This document shows positions 12,876-25,500 of a stretch of DNA of 64,000 nucleotides, piece after piece. A program made the translations under genes and the position numbers. The stretch's first letter is position 1, and each line of letters opens with the position of its first letter. The notes below the pieces were generated by a model. It saw nothing but the letters and a program-made list of their open reading frames with translations, was not told where the DNA came from and ran no database searches. This DNA is from Argentina anserina (Eukaryota > Streptophyta > Magnoliopsida > Rosales > Rosaceae), in assembly GCF_933775445.1 (NCBI RefSeq), contig NC_065877.1:14136001-14200000 (forward strand). The letters are read 5' to 3'.

Positions 12876-14141
12876 TCAGTTCAGTCTTCTCCTTCTGGGG
12901 GCACGGGAGTCTCCACTATCCATGTCTGAAACCCTTGAAGCTTCATTTCTTCTTCTGGAAGATGAAGAAATGGAAACCATAGAATCAATTTCCACAGCTG
13001 TGTCCACTTGACTCTCAGAATTTATAACAGCTTGAATACTTGAGAAAGAGTCTCTATCATCAACTGGTGGAGGCGGCTCTGGAATTCTAACTGCAGGTGT
13101 AATTGGGTGGTTATGGAAATAAGCCTCCACCAACCTTTCAGCAGAACTTAATGCAGATGAGAGAGAAGAAAGTGTTGCTCTATGTGATTGTGTTCTCCGA
13201 AGTAGCACGGCCTGAAGCCTGCGGTTTTCTCCTGTATCAATGCTAGTAATATTGTCTTGCGTTAAATCCACAACTTCAGTTGGTGCCACCTGATTTTGCT
13301 GCTCTCTACGCAGTGCTCGAGATGTCAAAATCCTATTTAACAAGCCATTAGTTCTTTCCGTGGCGGAATCCCGGGGAGTATCTTCTGTGGGCTGAACCAA
13401 GTCCCGAGACAAATCAAATCTACTTCCAAGGCGTCGAATCATCTCCTCCACTGGAAAAGTAAACGCACTCCTCTGAATAGTTTGCCTCAAGCTTTCAACC
13501 CGACGCGCTTGAGGCCTAAGAGGGATCTTAAGATTGGAGTCATCATCTGCCTCAGGAGTATTGTTCCCACGGCCATAAATAGGAGTCACATTCTTCAGAG
13601 TAACCTCTCCCTTACAAACTGGGCATTCCTTTGCATCGGAATGCACATGCAACCATCGGTAGATGCATGGCCAACAAAACAGATGACCACAACAAGTCAA
13701 CACAGGATCCCTAGCCAAGTCCAAACAAATATTACAATCAAAGAAGCTCCCATCACAGCCACTGCTCTTTTCAACATCATCCTTCTCCTCTGAAGTCTCA
13801 TTCTCCAAAATCCCATTAACATTTTCACACTTCTTAGGCACATCATTGCTTCTTTCCTCCGCCGCAACACTACCCTCCCCGGCTTGTAGAATGCTCGTAT
13901 TCCCAGAATTGACAGTCAATTGATTCAGCTCCGAAGACACATTACGTCCTCCAGGTAGTGGCCACCTACGCCCAAACAAGGGACTAAACCCAAAAGCTTC
14001 GGCAATTCGGTGGATAGGCTGTTCCATCCAACCCTCCTCCAAATTCACAGACTCATAGGACATAGCAGCGGAAGCCGGCTCGGGACCAGGACCAAGATTC
14101 AGGTCAAGGTTCATTGCATCAGATGTCTCGTCACCCATCAC
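12876..14141 (-). CDS. RING-type E3 ubiquitin ligase, MUSE1/MUSE2-like
   Basis: This is an uninterrupted 421-codon gene on the minus strand. A C3HC4 RING finger spans about residues 136-176: C136-x2-C139, then C151-x-H153-x2-C156-x2-C159, and C173-x2-C176, with the core FDCNICLDLARD and the HLFCWPCIYRWLHV segment typical of the RMA/RNF5-like RING group. Unlike short RMA ligases there is no hydrophobic C-terminal anchor. The C-terminus is Ser- and Arg-rich and ends in a basic RRRRLN tail, possibly nuclear-localising. Size, the acidic N-terminus (NLDLNLGPG) and RING type fit plant MUSE1/MUSE2-like proteins, RING ligases linked in Arabidopsis to control of NLR-receptor immunity; that functional link is from family knowledge. 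The start chosen is the first of two consecutive Met codons. The upstream region contains 5'-UTR-like AAACCCTA motifs. The gene stands alone. Confidence 0.85.
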   Translation of the reverse strand: MMGDETSDAMNLDLNLGPGPEPASAAMSYESVNLEEGWMEQPIHRIAEAFGFSPLFGRRWPLPGGRNVSSELNQLTVNSGNTSILQAGEGSVAAEERSNDVPKKCENVNGILENETSEEKDDVEKSSGCDGSFFDCNICLDLARDPVLTCCGHLFCWPCIYRWLHVHSDAKECPVCKGEVTLKNVTPIYGRGNNTPEADDDSNLKIPLRPQARRVESLRQTIQRSAFTFPVEEMIRRLGSRFDLSRDLVQPTEDTPRDSATERTNGLLNRILTSRALRREQQNQVAPTEVVDLTQDNITSIDTGENRRLQAVLLRRTQSHRATLSSLSSALSSAERLVEAYFHNHPITPAVRIPEPPPPVDDRDSFSSIQAVINSESQVDTAVEIDSMVSISSSSRRRNEASRVSDMDSGDSRAPRRRRLN

Positions 14142-14393
14142 TAACTAACCCAAAAAACGCTCACTCAATCCAAAATTACACAAATGACAAACCCAGATAG
14201 AAACCCCCTAACTCCACAACACAGCTGAAGAACCCAAAAGCAACAAAAACCCTAAATTATTGTTGAAACACAAAATAAATCACTAAATTGATACAAAAAG
14301 CCTAAATTGAACCAAACCCAACTCGAAACCCTTGACAAATTGAGAAACCCAACACGGGTTTGGGTCAATGGCTGTTGCTATAGACCTGGGTAA

Positions 14394-14460
14394 TCTAGGG
14401 TTTCAGAAGATGATAAATAACAAAAAAATTATCATAAACTTTATTTAAATAAAATAAAAT
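14394..14460 (-). promoter_or_regulatory. Putative core promoter/telo-box of the RING gene
   Basis: Read on the minus strand, an A/T-rich TATA-like word (TATTTAAATA, around 14440-14452) is followed about 45 nt later by AAACCCTAG (14395-14403). AAACCCTA (telo-box) is common near transcription starts of plant housekeeping genes. The arrangement lies 250-300 bp upstream of the start codon. This is inference from motif spacing only. Confidence 0.3.
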
Positions 14461-14908
14461 TGGAAGACCTGGGTGGGGGAATCAGCGGCGGTGATGGGAA
14501 AGGTAGAGTTGCAGTGAGGTGGAGACCACCGGAGCTGGGTTCGGCCCGAGTCGACTCGCCATGGGTGACCCGACCCTGTTTTCCTGCTTTACGTGATTAT
14601 CGATCTAGTCCACAGAGAAAGGAAACAGAGAGAGATGGAGAAAGATAGAGCGACTAATTTCAGAGAGAGGAAGATGATCCTTTTCGTTGGCCTCGAGACT
14701 TTTTTCGATCGTGATCGGACGGCTGTGATGAGGGTTTATGTGGGCCCACAGTACAGATGTACAGTAGTGCAGACCTAGTTCTGAAGTGAAACTGGAGTTA
14801 CTTTCAATGGGCTTTGCTTCAAGATTGCTGTTCGGCCCGTTATGTTTCTCGGATCGATATTAATCAATTTTGGAAGCTTACTTTCCGTTGGGAAGAAAAT
14901 AAGACCAG
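14461..14908. other. Spacer upstream of the RING gene
   Basis: A moderately GC-rich stretch contains two short overlapping plus-strand ORFs without recognisable domains. It could be the 5' part of a divergent transcript, but nothing supports a gene. Confidence 0.3.
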
Positions 14909-15720
14909 TGTTTTAGGAGAAATATGATACATAAAGAGAGAATAAAGAGATAATTTTATTCATTAATAGAAGCCTCTATTTATAGAGGATTACAAGATGC
15001 AATCATATAATAACTAGGAAACCTATCTCTATTTGTAATAACAAACATATTACTACATGGAATTTGATTTTCCTATTCCTAAGTGGAATAGACCATGACA
15101 CCCATAGATCGTGAATATCCTAAAAGATTCTCTCTTGTATCGCGCATCTATTTAGTGTTTCATGTTGCCTCGGTAAAAACTTTATCAAGGAACTAGTAAA
15201 ACCTAATGGGATAAATATTAACCTTAATTGAAGGACAAAACGAGAACAACACACCAATCTTCATTTGTGAAGATAAAAAGTGTGGGCTAGATTCCCCCTG
15301 ATGTCTATATCTCTTCCTAATAACTATACTGATCAAGAAAGATGATATTTAGACATAAATAGTGCATGCAATGTTGTCTTGTTAAAAACCTTGCCAAATA
15401 ACAAAAACCTCATGGGTGAAAAATAACCTTGGTCGAAAATGAAAAAAAAATCAACGCACCATTCACATTTGAAAGTGACATGTAATGTGCTAGACTTCCT
15501 TGAATATCTGCACCTCCCCTTGATTCATACATAATCATGAGAGCTTTAACAACCTTAGCATATCAATGCTTTACATGTATTCCAAACATGGCTATGAGCG
15601 ATGATTGACTTAATCTTGTCATATCATCCTTTAAATATGATCAATTTCACTTTGATCGTGAGGCGAAGGTTGCTTGAGAACTTAAAACTTAAGTTTGCGC
15701 TGAAAATAGATTCTCGCGCA
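14909..15720 (-). mobile_element. Copia retrotransposon relic: 3' LTR and 3' internal end
   Basis: An LTR-like block (about 14909-15127, beginning TGTTTTAGGAG and containing AATAAAGAGATAATTTTATTC and CTATTTATAGAG) matches the block at 33971-34172. Next to it come two copies of the signature seen beside Copia 3' LTRs in plants (GTTGCCTCGGTAAAAACTTT at about 15164, and a similar GTTGTCTTGTTAAAAACC at about 15374). The same arrangement occurs beside the Copia LTR at 37126-37314. No coding domain survives. Orientation is taken from that comparison. Confidence 0.55.
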
Positions 15721-16933
15721 ACATGATCTTTTATCGCTTAAACAATCATAACTTTCTCTAGAATATAGCTATCAATGAATAGTTGAGTGATCTTGAAACT
15801 AGATATCCTTAGATTTTCATTGATATATGATTCATAACCTAGCTCAGTTGGAGCTGATCACAAAACTCCGTCTAAATTGACTGACCTGCAAGTTCCTGAA
15901 CTGAACTATGCTACTTTGCCAAAATAGTCATAACTCACTAATATAGTGAACTAGTTGTATGCCCCGCGCGTTGATACGGTTTTGATTTTCATCGGAGCAT
16001 CATATACTTCAGTCATAAAATCAAAAAATGGACAGCGTGGGTGCATTATTCAAAATTGTAGCAATTTTTTGTGTATTCATAATTTTGGAGTCGATAACAA
16101 TTTATCTAACAAAAAATGACCAACATGTATATGGAACAAAAAATGTGTTCTTAATTATATTGTTTGGGAGTAATGTAACAATATATCAACAGGCATCTAG
16201 GAGTTGCATTTTGTGCAGACCATGTGCATGAAAAGAAAGTTGTTAAAAAAGATCGCCTTATAAAGCTTATGTTTTGGTGCCCAAGAAACACATCCTAAAT
16301 TGGCCAATACGTATGCAGATATGCAATCTGTTATGTTCATGCCTAAATGAATAAAAAGGAAGAAGTTATATAAATGAAAAATGCTACAACTCAATAACAC
16401 AAACAAAAATCTCATTTATTCAAACAAAATAGTTCGCATCTCATAATGCAAATCAAGCATTTTAAAAAGTCACTATTGTTTATTGGCAAAGTACAGAATC
16501 AATCGAGAGCCAAATGATCATGATTCATGACAATAAGTTGAGACCAAACGGAAAACTGAAAATTTATTAAAACAACAATAAATTATTATATATAGAATTA
16601 AGTTTGCCATCATGTGTTTTCTTACCTTTGGCCCTCATAAATGTAGAAACCAATCAGTTATGGCATGACATAGGTGATTCCAATACATTCTTGAATAATA
16701 TGTTTCACAACAAGGCATTTGTAAGTATTTCACTATGGGCATTTGTAAGTATTTCACTATGGGACTTCAGATCACACAAACAACATACCAAGATAGCCAA
16801 TAGTACCCAATTCTGAAAGAACACAAGTATCAAACATTCCCATAAAGCAAAATAAAAAGAATGATATTTATCAAAAAAGAATAAGAAAGAAGAGGCATCT
16901 CTAGAATCAAGAAACTTGACAAAAAGATGAAGT
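15721..16933. other. Degraded repeat-rich spacer
   Basis: The first part (to about 15980) has phrases similar to the inside of the LTR at 3616-5535 (AGATTTTCATTGATATATG, GACTGACCTGCA), so it is probably old LTR sequence. A short tandem duplication (GGGCATTTGTAAGTATTTCACTAT) lies at 16716-16762. No gene was recognised. The ORF at 16028-16231 has a hydrophobic stretch but no family match. Confidence 0.3.
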
Positions 16934-17289
16934 TTAGGGGGACTGTATTCAACTCTGATTTCAAATTATTCTAATTGATTTATTATAATCGATGGATTCT
17001 GAAAATCCATAGATTATTTCAACTCCAAATAGATTCATCCAGATTTCATTGTATTATATTTACTATATTTGTCTTGATTTGCTTGGATTTCACAAGTGCA
17101 TGCATGATTTTTATATTATTATTAAATAATAAAATAGAGAACATGGAGAATTAATAATTTGATTTTCTTTTTTAACAAACATTATAAAATAATAATATAT
17201 GTCTTTTACAAAGTAATAAATATATAAAAACAACCAAATATTACATAGTGAATATTACAAAGACAATTAGAAAATTACATTAAAAGACT

Positions 17290-18205
17290 GCATACTCATC
17301 CATTCCGACCTCATTATCATCATAGTTTTCATGATCCCTCTCATTCACATTGTCCTCATTATTTTCATTCTCATTGCCTTCAATATCGTTGTTATCTTCT
17401 TGACTTTCATTATCACCATTCCATGGTCTATCTTCCCACATAGCTTCAGCAATATTAAGTCTCCAAGCATTAGCCTCTGTTTTTTGTTGTAGTTGACTTT
17501 AAAAAAGTAGTTCAAGATTCTCGTCTTCCACATCAAGTTCTTTATCATCTTCTATTTCAGGAGGAAATTCATCAGAACAACATTCTTTACGAAGAAAGTT
17601 GTGTAGGCCGACACAAGCTAACACCAACTCTGCTTGTGTTTGAAATAAGAATGGAGGTGGGGTTTTAAAAATTGTGAACCGTGATTTAAATATACCAAAA
17701 ATCCTCTCAACCACATTCCTTAATGATGCATGACGAAGATTAAACAAGTCACTTGCATTTCAGGGATGTCGACCTTTGAGATGATATCAAACACCCTCGT
17801 AATGGAGCTAAAAATTGACATCGATTAGCAAACCCACAATCTACAAGAAAATATTTTCCTGGTAATATACAACGTATTTATTAGCATAAGATAACATATG
17901 CTCACAAAATCTTAGAAAAAATGACAAAAGAAATATCAAACATGATTATTTATATAAAAATGAATTACCTTGAGGAACCTCAAGTCCATTTCTCCTTAAT
18001 AAAGCATCATTTAACAACTTTGAATCATGCGCTGACCCTTCCCATCCGCTTAGCACATATATGAACTCCAAATCAAAGTTGCATGCTGCCAGTACATTTT
18101 GAGATTGAATTCCATGGCGGTTACGGTAGCTGCTACTTCACAACCTTTTACCATAGGTGGAATATGAGTGCCATCAATCACGCCAATACAATCCTTAAAC
18201 AATAA
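17290..18205 (-). pseudogene. PIF/Harbinger (DDE_4) transposase remnant
   Basis: Read on the minus strand, all three catalytic surroundings of the DDE domain can be found, in different frames: the first Asp in GVIDGTHIP (about 18170), the second in GWEGSAHDSKLLNDAL (about 18040), and the Glu in RNVVERIFGIFKSRF (about 17715-17670), followed by the typical ACVGLHNFLRKE helix. The longest intact frame is 17499-17747. Stops and frameshifts separate the pieces, and an acidic, low-complexity tail lies at 17345-17548. The Myb-like partner protein encoded by autonomous elements was not found. Confidence 0.75.
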
Positions 18206-18844
18206 AATAAAAAAAATGGTTAGTCAAACTTTTACATAAATTACAAAATAAGAAAAAAAAATTAAAAAAACAAAGTATTTCATTTAACATACTTTAGATA
18301 TTATGTACCTTAACCTTGTGCTTCCCCTTATTTTAGATGACACTACAAATCCCAGTTTGATCTTCATACATGGTGCTATAGTTTTCAAGGCCTTCAAAGT
18401 TTTGTTGAAGTTTTGACTAGTTGTAAAATGTGAGCGATCAACCCTTTCTCGATCATTATCGGAGCGATCAAACCTTTATACATGTATGTTCCTATATAGC
18501 TAATTAATGGAGGATTGTTTGATCACTATTTATCTACAATGATCAATTCTATCAGCAACCCTGAAAAACAATAGCTCTGGAGGGAAATTATAGAGTTGCA
18601 GGTGATGTTTCTTCTAATTGTTTGACTTTTCTTATAACTTCACAAGCTCATGGATGTAGATCTACCAGAGATATGGAGAAAAGGAGATTGGGGTCGTGAA
18701 AAACCTACTTGAAAAGAAGATTGATACATACCTTTTGAACAAGTGAGAGATTCCAGTGTGATTCACCCCCTCAGTTCATCTTCTCACCGCAGATCAGCTC
18801 GTTGGGGAAGCAGCTCAATTCACCCTTTGCCATTGTATTTCATC

Positions 18845-18980
<136 letters not shown>

Positions 18981-19245
18981 CAGGCCACAAATACATTAAT
19001 TTCTGATAGGGTTTGGTATTTATACCAAGCCCCTTAGAATCCCTTAAAATCAACAATCTAATAAATGTTTCAAAATTAGTGGAGTTTTGAATACCATTCG
19101 ATTTAGCATGATTTTTTAAAATCATGATTGAATACCTCAAGATTCTGAATGAGTTTTTAAAATCGTGATTGAATACCTGCTGATTTTAAAGGATTCTTAA
19201 AATACAACAAAATTCTATAGATTCATGATTCAATACATCCCCTTA

Positions 19246-20896
19246 ATGTCTTTTAAATACTGCATACAGAGGAAAATGTTTTGATACCCCACATACACTA
19301 CCAAAACCATCTTGCATTGAATAAATTAAAAAATCTAATAAAAGTAAGGCTTAATTCGATTTTAACCTGTCAAATATCCTTGAGTACTTAATAGAGTTGG
19401 AGTAATAATCAGTTGATATCGATGGGAACTATCAACTCTAAACAAAAAAGCTCAATGAGTAGGACTCAGGAGTCTAAGCAAGTTATACAATGTGGTCTTA
19501 TAAACAGGATTACAAAGCATAATGCGTTGTAGTTGCGCTGGTTAGGATTAGGGGTCTAAGCATGTTATTTTGAGCCAGTTGCAATTACTTCACTGCGAGC
19601 TTCATTTAATGTAAACGTTTCATCATCATATCCCAAAGCCAATTGAAAACATATATGAACATGCTCATCTGCCGAATTCAGTGAAAAATCTAAGTAACGC
19701 ACAACCATAACTAATGAATGTAGCGCGAACTACGACATAATCATAAATCTAATATTAAAATTGGAATGTAAAGCCTCTATAATATTAGATATGCAAACAC
19801 TAATTCAGGAAAACTAAAATCAACATATCATAACAACATAAAAAAGAAACATCAAACATATAACAGAACTTCTGAAGATTACAAAATCCCAACCAAAAAG
19901 AAACATAGCTCATTATTAACATGTTTGCAGAAACGCTAACATGATTAATTGATCTATTCCACAAAATAAATGAAGGGCATATAGGATTTTAATCTAGGAA
20001 GGTATTAAAAACTAGGAACAACAACAACTAAAAAAAGATATGATCAAACAAAAAATGAAGCAAAGATTGAGATACATACACTAAATTCATATCGAGAATT
20101 CTAGATTCAATTAATAATGAAAAGCTGCAAACTACTGATTTAAAATTCTAGAGAGATTTGTAAAAAAATAAATAACTTTTTTTCCTAAATACGTAATACA
20201 TTACTCTTTGAATGCATAAGAACCAGTATATACCTATGATATTGACATTGTTGAAGACTCTGATGTACCAATAGCAACATTAACTAAGTACTTTATTCTT
20301 GATTGAGAAGTAAAAGGACGAAACAAAACAACAACAAAATTGATAAATAAATAGTAAGATGTTTGTGTAATAATCCAGAAAATATAGAGATTTCAGCTAT
20401 AAATTTCAGTCAAAAGATCTTGTATGTTCACTTTAAAATTAATAGTTACGAAATTCAGTATTAATAAACTAACATTGATCTCATCTCCCGCACAGTCTCT
20501 CTTTTATGAAGTACAGAAAATGTCATCCCTTTTTTATCCCTGCATGGACAAAACTCACAGACGAACATGAATCAATGCAAAACAAATATCCATCAAAATC
20601 TAAAATCTTCAGTGAATAGACACTTAAACCGTAGAAGAGAAATGCAAATCATCATACCTGCCTAATGGAGTATCGTCCGGGCAACAACGTAGCAAAATCA
20701 AAGAAAGTCCATATAATCTCTCAATCGTTTCTACACCAAAGTTTATTATCACATTTAATCTAAAATAACTCAAAGCAATGGATTACCTCTTTACCTTGAT
20801 ACGACCAGGAGGTCCATGAACATGTAACCATGGCATCCAAAGAGTAATTTGATCGGTTTTTCTTAACCCAGCTACAGTTGCACAAAAATAGAACAA
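19246..20896. other. Intergenic, nothing recognised
   Basis: AT-rich sequence (about 1.65 kb) without a supported gene. An imperfect repeat of AGTCTAAGCAAGTTAT / GGTCTAAGCATGTTAT lies at about 19470 and 19552. Confidence 0.35.
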
Positions 20897-20905
20897 TATT
20901 GGTAA

Positions 20906-21980
20906 GAGTTTTTTTCACCAACAGTCCTTCAATTCTGGTGTACTTACCAATGTGATACCTCAACTCTTAATCGTACCAATGTGATACCCAGACTCTAGTA
21001 TTGCTATCATTGAAGTATTTCCGTCAGTTTTTTTCAACTTCTCCGTCATCTTGGTGACGTGGCAAGTACGTGAGGCCCACAAAGAGGGTTAAAAGATAAA
21101 ATTAACCCCATCTGAGAGGAGCAATGTTTTTCCCGCCCTTTACCTTGAGAAAGACACCCAATAATTCCAATTTTGGCGCCAATTTTCCCTCCCTACTCCT
21201 TAATTTGTGTCTCTTATCTAAACTAAAGAACTACCGCCAACCAGTCGACTATAATCTGATAAAATCTAGATCAATCTCATTTTCTATTTTTATCCTATCA
21301 CTTATTAAACTAACAGAATAAATATAGAAATTTATATGGAGCATCTCATTTCCACAATCTCATAAGAATATAGAAACACATTACTTAACGAAATTCAAAT
21401 ACATGTTTAAGTACCATTAGTTCTTACAAGCAAAAATCATGGCAGATCAACATAAAAGGTGGCAACTAATGGTACTTAAACATGTATTTGAATTTCGTTA
21501 AGTTATGTGTTTCTATATTCTTATGAGATTGTGGAAATGAGATGTTCCATATAAATTTCTATATTTATTCTGTTAGTTTAACAAGTGCTAGGGTAAAAAT
21601 AGAAAATGAGATTGATCTAGGTTTTATCAGATTGTGGTCGACTGGTTGGCGGTAGTTCTTTAGTTTAGATAAGAGACACAAATTAAAGAGTATGGAGGGA
21701 AAATTGGCGCCAAAATTAGAATTGTTGGGTGTCTTTCTCAAGATAAAGGGCGGGAAAAACATTGCTCCTCTCAGATGGGGTTAATTTTGTCTTTTAACCC
21801 TCTTTGTGGGCCTCACGTACTTGCCACGTCACCAAGATGACGGAGAAGTTGAAAAAAAATGACAGAAGTACTTCAATGATAGCAATACTAGAGTCTGGGT
21901 ATCACATTGGTACGATTAAGAGTTGAGGTATCACATTGGTAGGTACACCAGAGTTGAGGGACTGTTGGTGAAAAAAACTC
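20906..21980. mobile_element. Mutator-like foldback element with 517-bp inverted arms
   Basis: The element is 1075 bp and flanked by a perfect 9-bp target duplication TATTGGTAA (20897-20905 and 21981-21989), the length typical of Mutator-like elements. The ends are GAGTTTTTTTCACCAACAG and its complement. The two arms, 20906-21422 and 21464-21980, are each 517 nt and nearly perfect inverted copies, separated by a 41-nt loop. The arms carry the mirror-image ORFs at 21124-21321 (plus) and 21565-21762 (minus), which are coincidental. No transposase is encoded, so the element is non-autonomous. A transcript would fold into a long hairpin. Confidence 0.85.
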
Positions 21981-21989
21981 TATTGGTAA

Positions 21990-22585
21990 TGACTATAAAA
22001 AGTGACTGTACTAAAAGTAGATAATAGTCTTTCGATTGCTCAGAACAACAACAAAAGTAAAAAAAAAACACCTGACATTTAATTTAAACTAACACAATTG
22101 ATGATCATCATTCTTCAAGCAACGAACCCTTTTGTTCTTTTTCGATTTCTTGGTTACTGGGAGAATTTAAAGTGTGAAAGAAAAAGGTGCAGGGGAATTT
22201 AGTACCTCCATTGCCCTAAATTGAAAAAACCTAAATTTTGGTTCATTTATATGCGCAACCTTGCACTGTTGTGATACACATGCCAATTAGTTCACTTTTA
22301 TTTTTCACTATATATTCTAGATGGACATTTAAAAAATTTCATATTTGCACAAAATTTCATATTTTCAACTGAGTGAAAATGGAAAGCTAATACTAAATCA
22401 TACTTACAGAAAAGATGAGAAAATTTCTAGCTTTGTCCGTAATAACTTTCAAAAGAAAAGGAAATCAACTTTACCATGAAAGCCAAAGCAGCCAAATTAC
22501 TATTTCCATGTACCTAAATAACACAATAAAAATAAATACAGAAACTTTGACAAATAGAAAAAATAAGAGTTTACGTCAAGCCAAG
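21990..22585. other. Spacer between two DNA elements
   Basis: No gene was recognised. The single ORF here (22415-22714) runs into the next element and has no family motif. Confidence 0.3.
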
Positions 22586-22593
22586 TATGTAAC

Positions 22594-25500
22594 TAGGCCT
22601 CATCATTTTAGTCCACGGATCCGAAAAAGTCCGCGGAGGCCCGTAAGCCCGATGAGCTTTTACCCGGCCCAGCACGTGACAAGCTTGCTTCTGTGGGTAG
22701 AGGGCCGAGATTAGCTTAGAGGTGTGAAACTCGGCCCGGCCCGTAAAAACCCGATAATAAAAAATATATCATACATATTCTATTAGTTTTAGAATAAAAC
22801 TATGGCATTATGAAGCAACTATATGAATGAAACTTCTCGGGATCGATCGACACCAACCGATATGATCGGTATATATATTTAGTGACACTGTAAAAATTTC
22901 ATCCAATTCAGACCTCATTTGACCGTCGAAAATTCCGGTAAACCGAAAACAACACTAATATGCTTTAAGGGAGGACCCATTACCAAGATGGGAACGCCAA
23001 AAGTCGTTTGCATATCTAAAATCGCCTAATTTTTGTCACCAATCGTGTGTGGTCGCACACTTACACCGAGAAAACCCATTTAGTGAAGCCCCGGTCAATG
23101 TGGGTTTTAATATGTTAAAACGCTTATTTTTTAGTTAATCGTAGGTACTGACGGTCAAACAATGTCCAAAACAGACGAAATTTTTACAAGTTCCCTAAAT
23201 ATATATACCGATCACATCTGCTAGTGTCGATCGACTATATTTCGAACTGGAGTTGTCGATCGCCGAAGTGTCTACTAATATATCATAACCTTTATATTAG
23301 GTTTATAATAAAAACTATCGCATTATGAAGCGACTATATGAAGGAAACTTCTACGGATCGATCGACACTATCCGATGTGAATGGTATATATATTTAGTGA
23401 TCCTATAAAAATTTCATCCAATTCGGACCTCGTTTAACCGTCGGAATTTCCAGTAAACCAAACAGACCACTAATATATCCTAAGGGATGACCTATTACCA
23501 AGATACGAATACCGAAAGCCATTTGCATATCTGAAATCACCTAATTTTTGTCAAGAATCGTGCGCGGTCGCACCAAGAAAACTCATTTGGCAAAGTCCCG
23601 GTCAATGGGGTTTTTAATATATTAAAACGCCTCTTTTTTAGTGATTGTAGGTACGGATGGTCAAACCATGTCGAAAACAGGCAAATTTTTACGGGTTCCT
23701 TCAATATATATACCGATCACAAATGCTGGTGTCGATTGACCATATTTCAAACTGCAGTTGTCGATCGCCGAAGTGTCTACTAATGTATGATAACATTTAT
23801 ATTAGGTTTATAATAAAAACTATCGCATTATGAAGTGACTATATGAAGGAAACTTCTACGGATCGATCGACACCATCCGATGTGATCAGTATATATATTT
23901 AGTGATCCTAAAAAACTCATCCAATTCAGACCTCGTTTAACCGTTGGAATTTCTGGTAATCAAAAAACACCACTAATATGCCCTAAGGGAAGACCCATTA
24001 CCAAGATGCGAACACAGAAACTCATTTGCATATATGAAATCACCTAATTTTTGTCACCGATCGTGCGCTGTCTCCCTTAGAAAATCCATTTGGAAAATCT
24101 CCGGTCAATAGGGGTTTTAATATGTCAAAACGCCTTTTTTTTATTTTATCGTAAATACGGACGGTCAAACCAAGTTCAAAAAGGACGAATTTTTTATGGG
24201 TTCCCTAAACATATATACCGATCACATCTGCTAGTGTCAATCGATCATATTTCAAACTGGAGTTGTCGATCGCCGAAGTGTCTACTAATGTATCATAACC
24301 TTTATATTAGGTTTATAATAAAACTATCGCATTACGAAGCGACTATATGAAGGAAACTTCTACGGATCGATCGACACCATCCGTTGTGATCGGTATATAT
24401 ATTTAGTGATCCTATAAAAATTTCAACCAATTCAGATCTCATTTAACCGTCGGAATTTCCGGTAAACCAAAAACACCACTAATATGTCCTAAGGGATGAC
24501 CCATTACCAAGATACGAATACCGAAAGCTGTTTGCATATCTGAAATCACCTAATTTTTGTCACAGATCGTGCGCGGTCGCCCTAAGAAAATCCAATTGGC
24601 AAAGCTCCGATCAATGGGGGTTTTAATATGTCAAAACATCTCTTTTTTAGTTTACCGTAGGTACAGACAGTCAAATCATGTTCAAAACGGACGAAATTTT
24701 TACGGGTTCCCTAAATATATATACCGATCACTTCTGCTAGTGTCAATCGACCATATTTTGAACAGGAGTTGTCGATCGCTGAAGTGTCTACTAATGTATC
24801 ATCACTTTTATGTTAGGTTTTATAATAAAACTATCGTATTATGAAGCGACTATATGAAAGAAACTTCTAGGGATCAATCGACACCTTCCGATGTGATTGG
24901 TATATATACTTCGTGATTCTTTTAAATTTTCATCCAATTCGGACCTCGTTTGACCGTCAGAATTTTTGGTAAACCAAAAACACCACTAATATATGCCCTA
25001 AGGGAAGACCCATTACCAAGATACGAATACCGAAAGTCATTTGCATATCTGACATTACCTAATGTTTGTTACCGTTCGTGCGTGGTCGCATCAATGAAAC
25101 CCATTTGGAAAAGCCCTGGTCAATGCGAGTTTTAATATGTCAAACGCCTCGTTTTTAGTTAACCGTTGGTACAAATGATCAAAACCATGTCCAAAACGGA
25201 CGAAATTTTGACGGGTTCCATAAATATATATACCGATCACATATGTTGTGTCAATCGACTATATTTCGAACAGGAGTTGTCGATCGCCGAAGTGTCTACT
25301 AATGTATTATAACATTTTATATTAGGTTTATAATAAAAACTATCGCATTATGAAGCGACTATATGTAGGAAAACTTCTACGGATCGATCGACACCATCCG
25401 ATGTGATCGGTATATATATTTAGTGATCCTATAAAAATTTCATCTAATTCAGACCTCGTTTAACCGTTAGAATTTCCGGTAAACCAAAAACACCACTAAT

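Noticed and set aside
14460..14778. Plus-strand ORFs divergent from the RING gene
   Set aside because: Low complexity, overlapping frames and no family motif; more likely promoter or UTR sequence.
21124..21762. Two near-identical 65-codon ORFs on opposite strands as a gene pair
   Set aside because: They are the same sequence in the two arms of the foldback MULE; no homology and no coding context.
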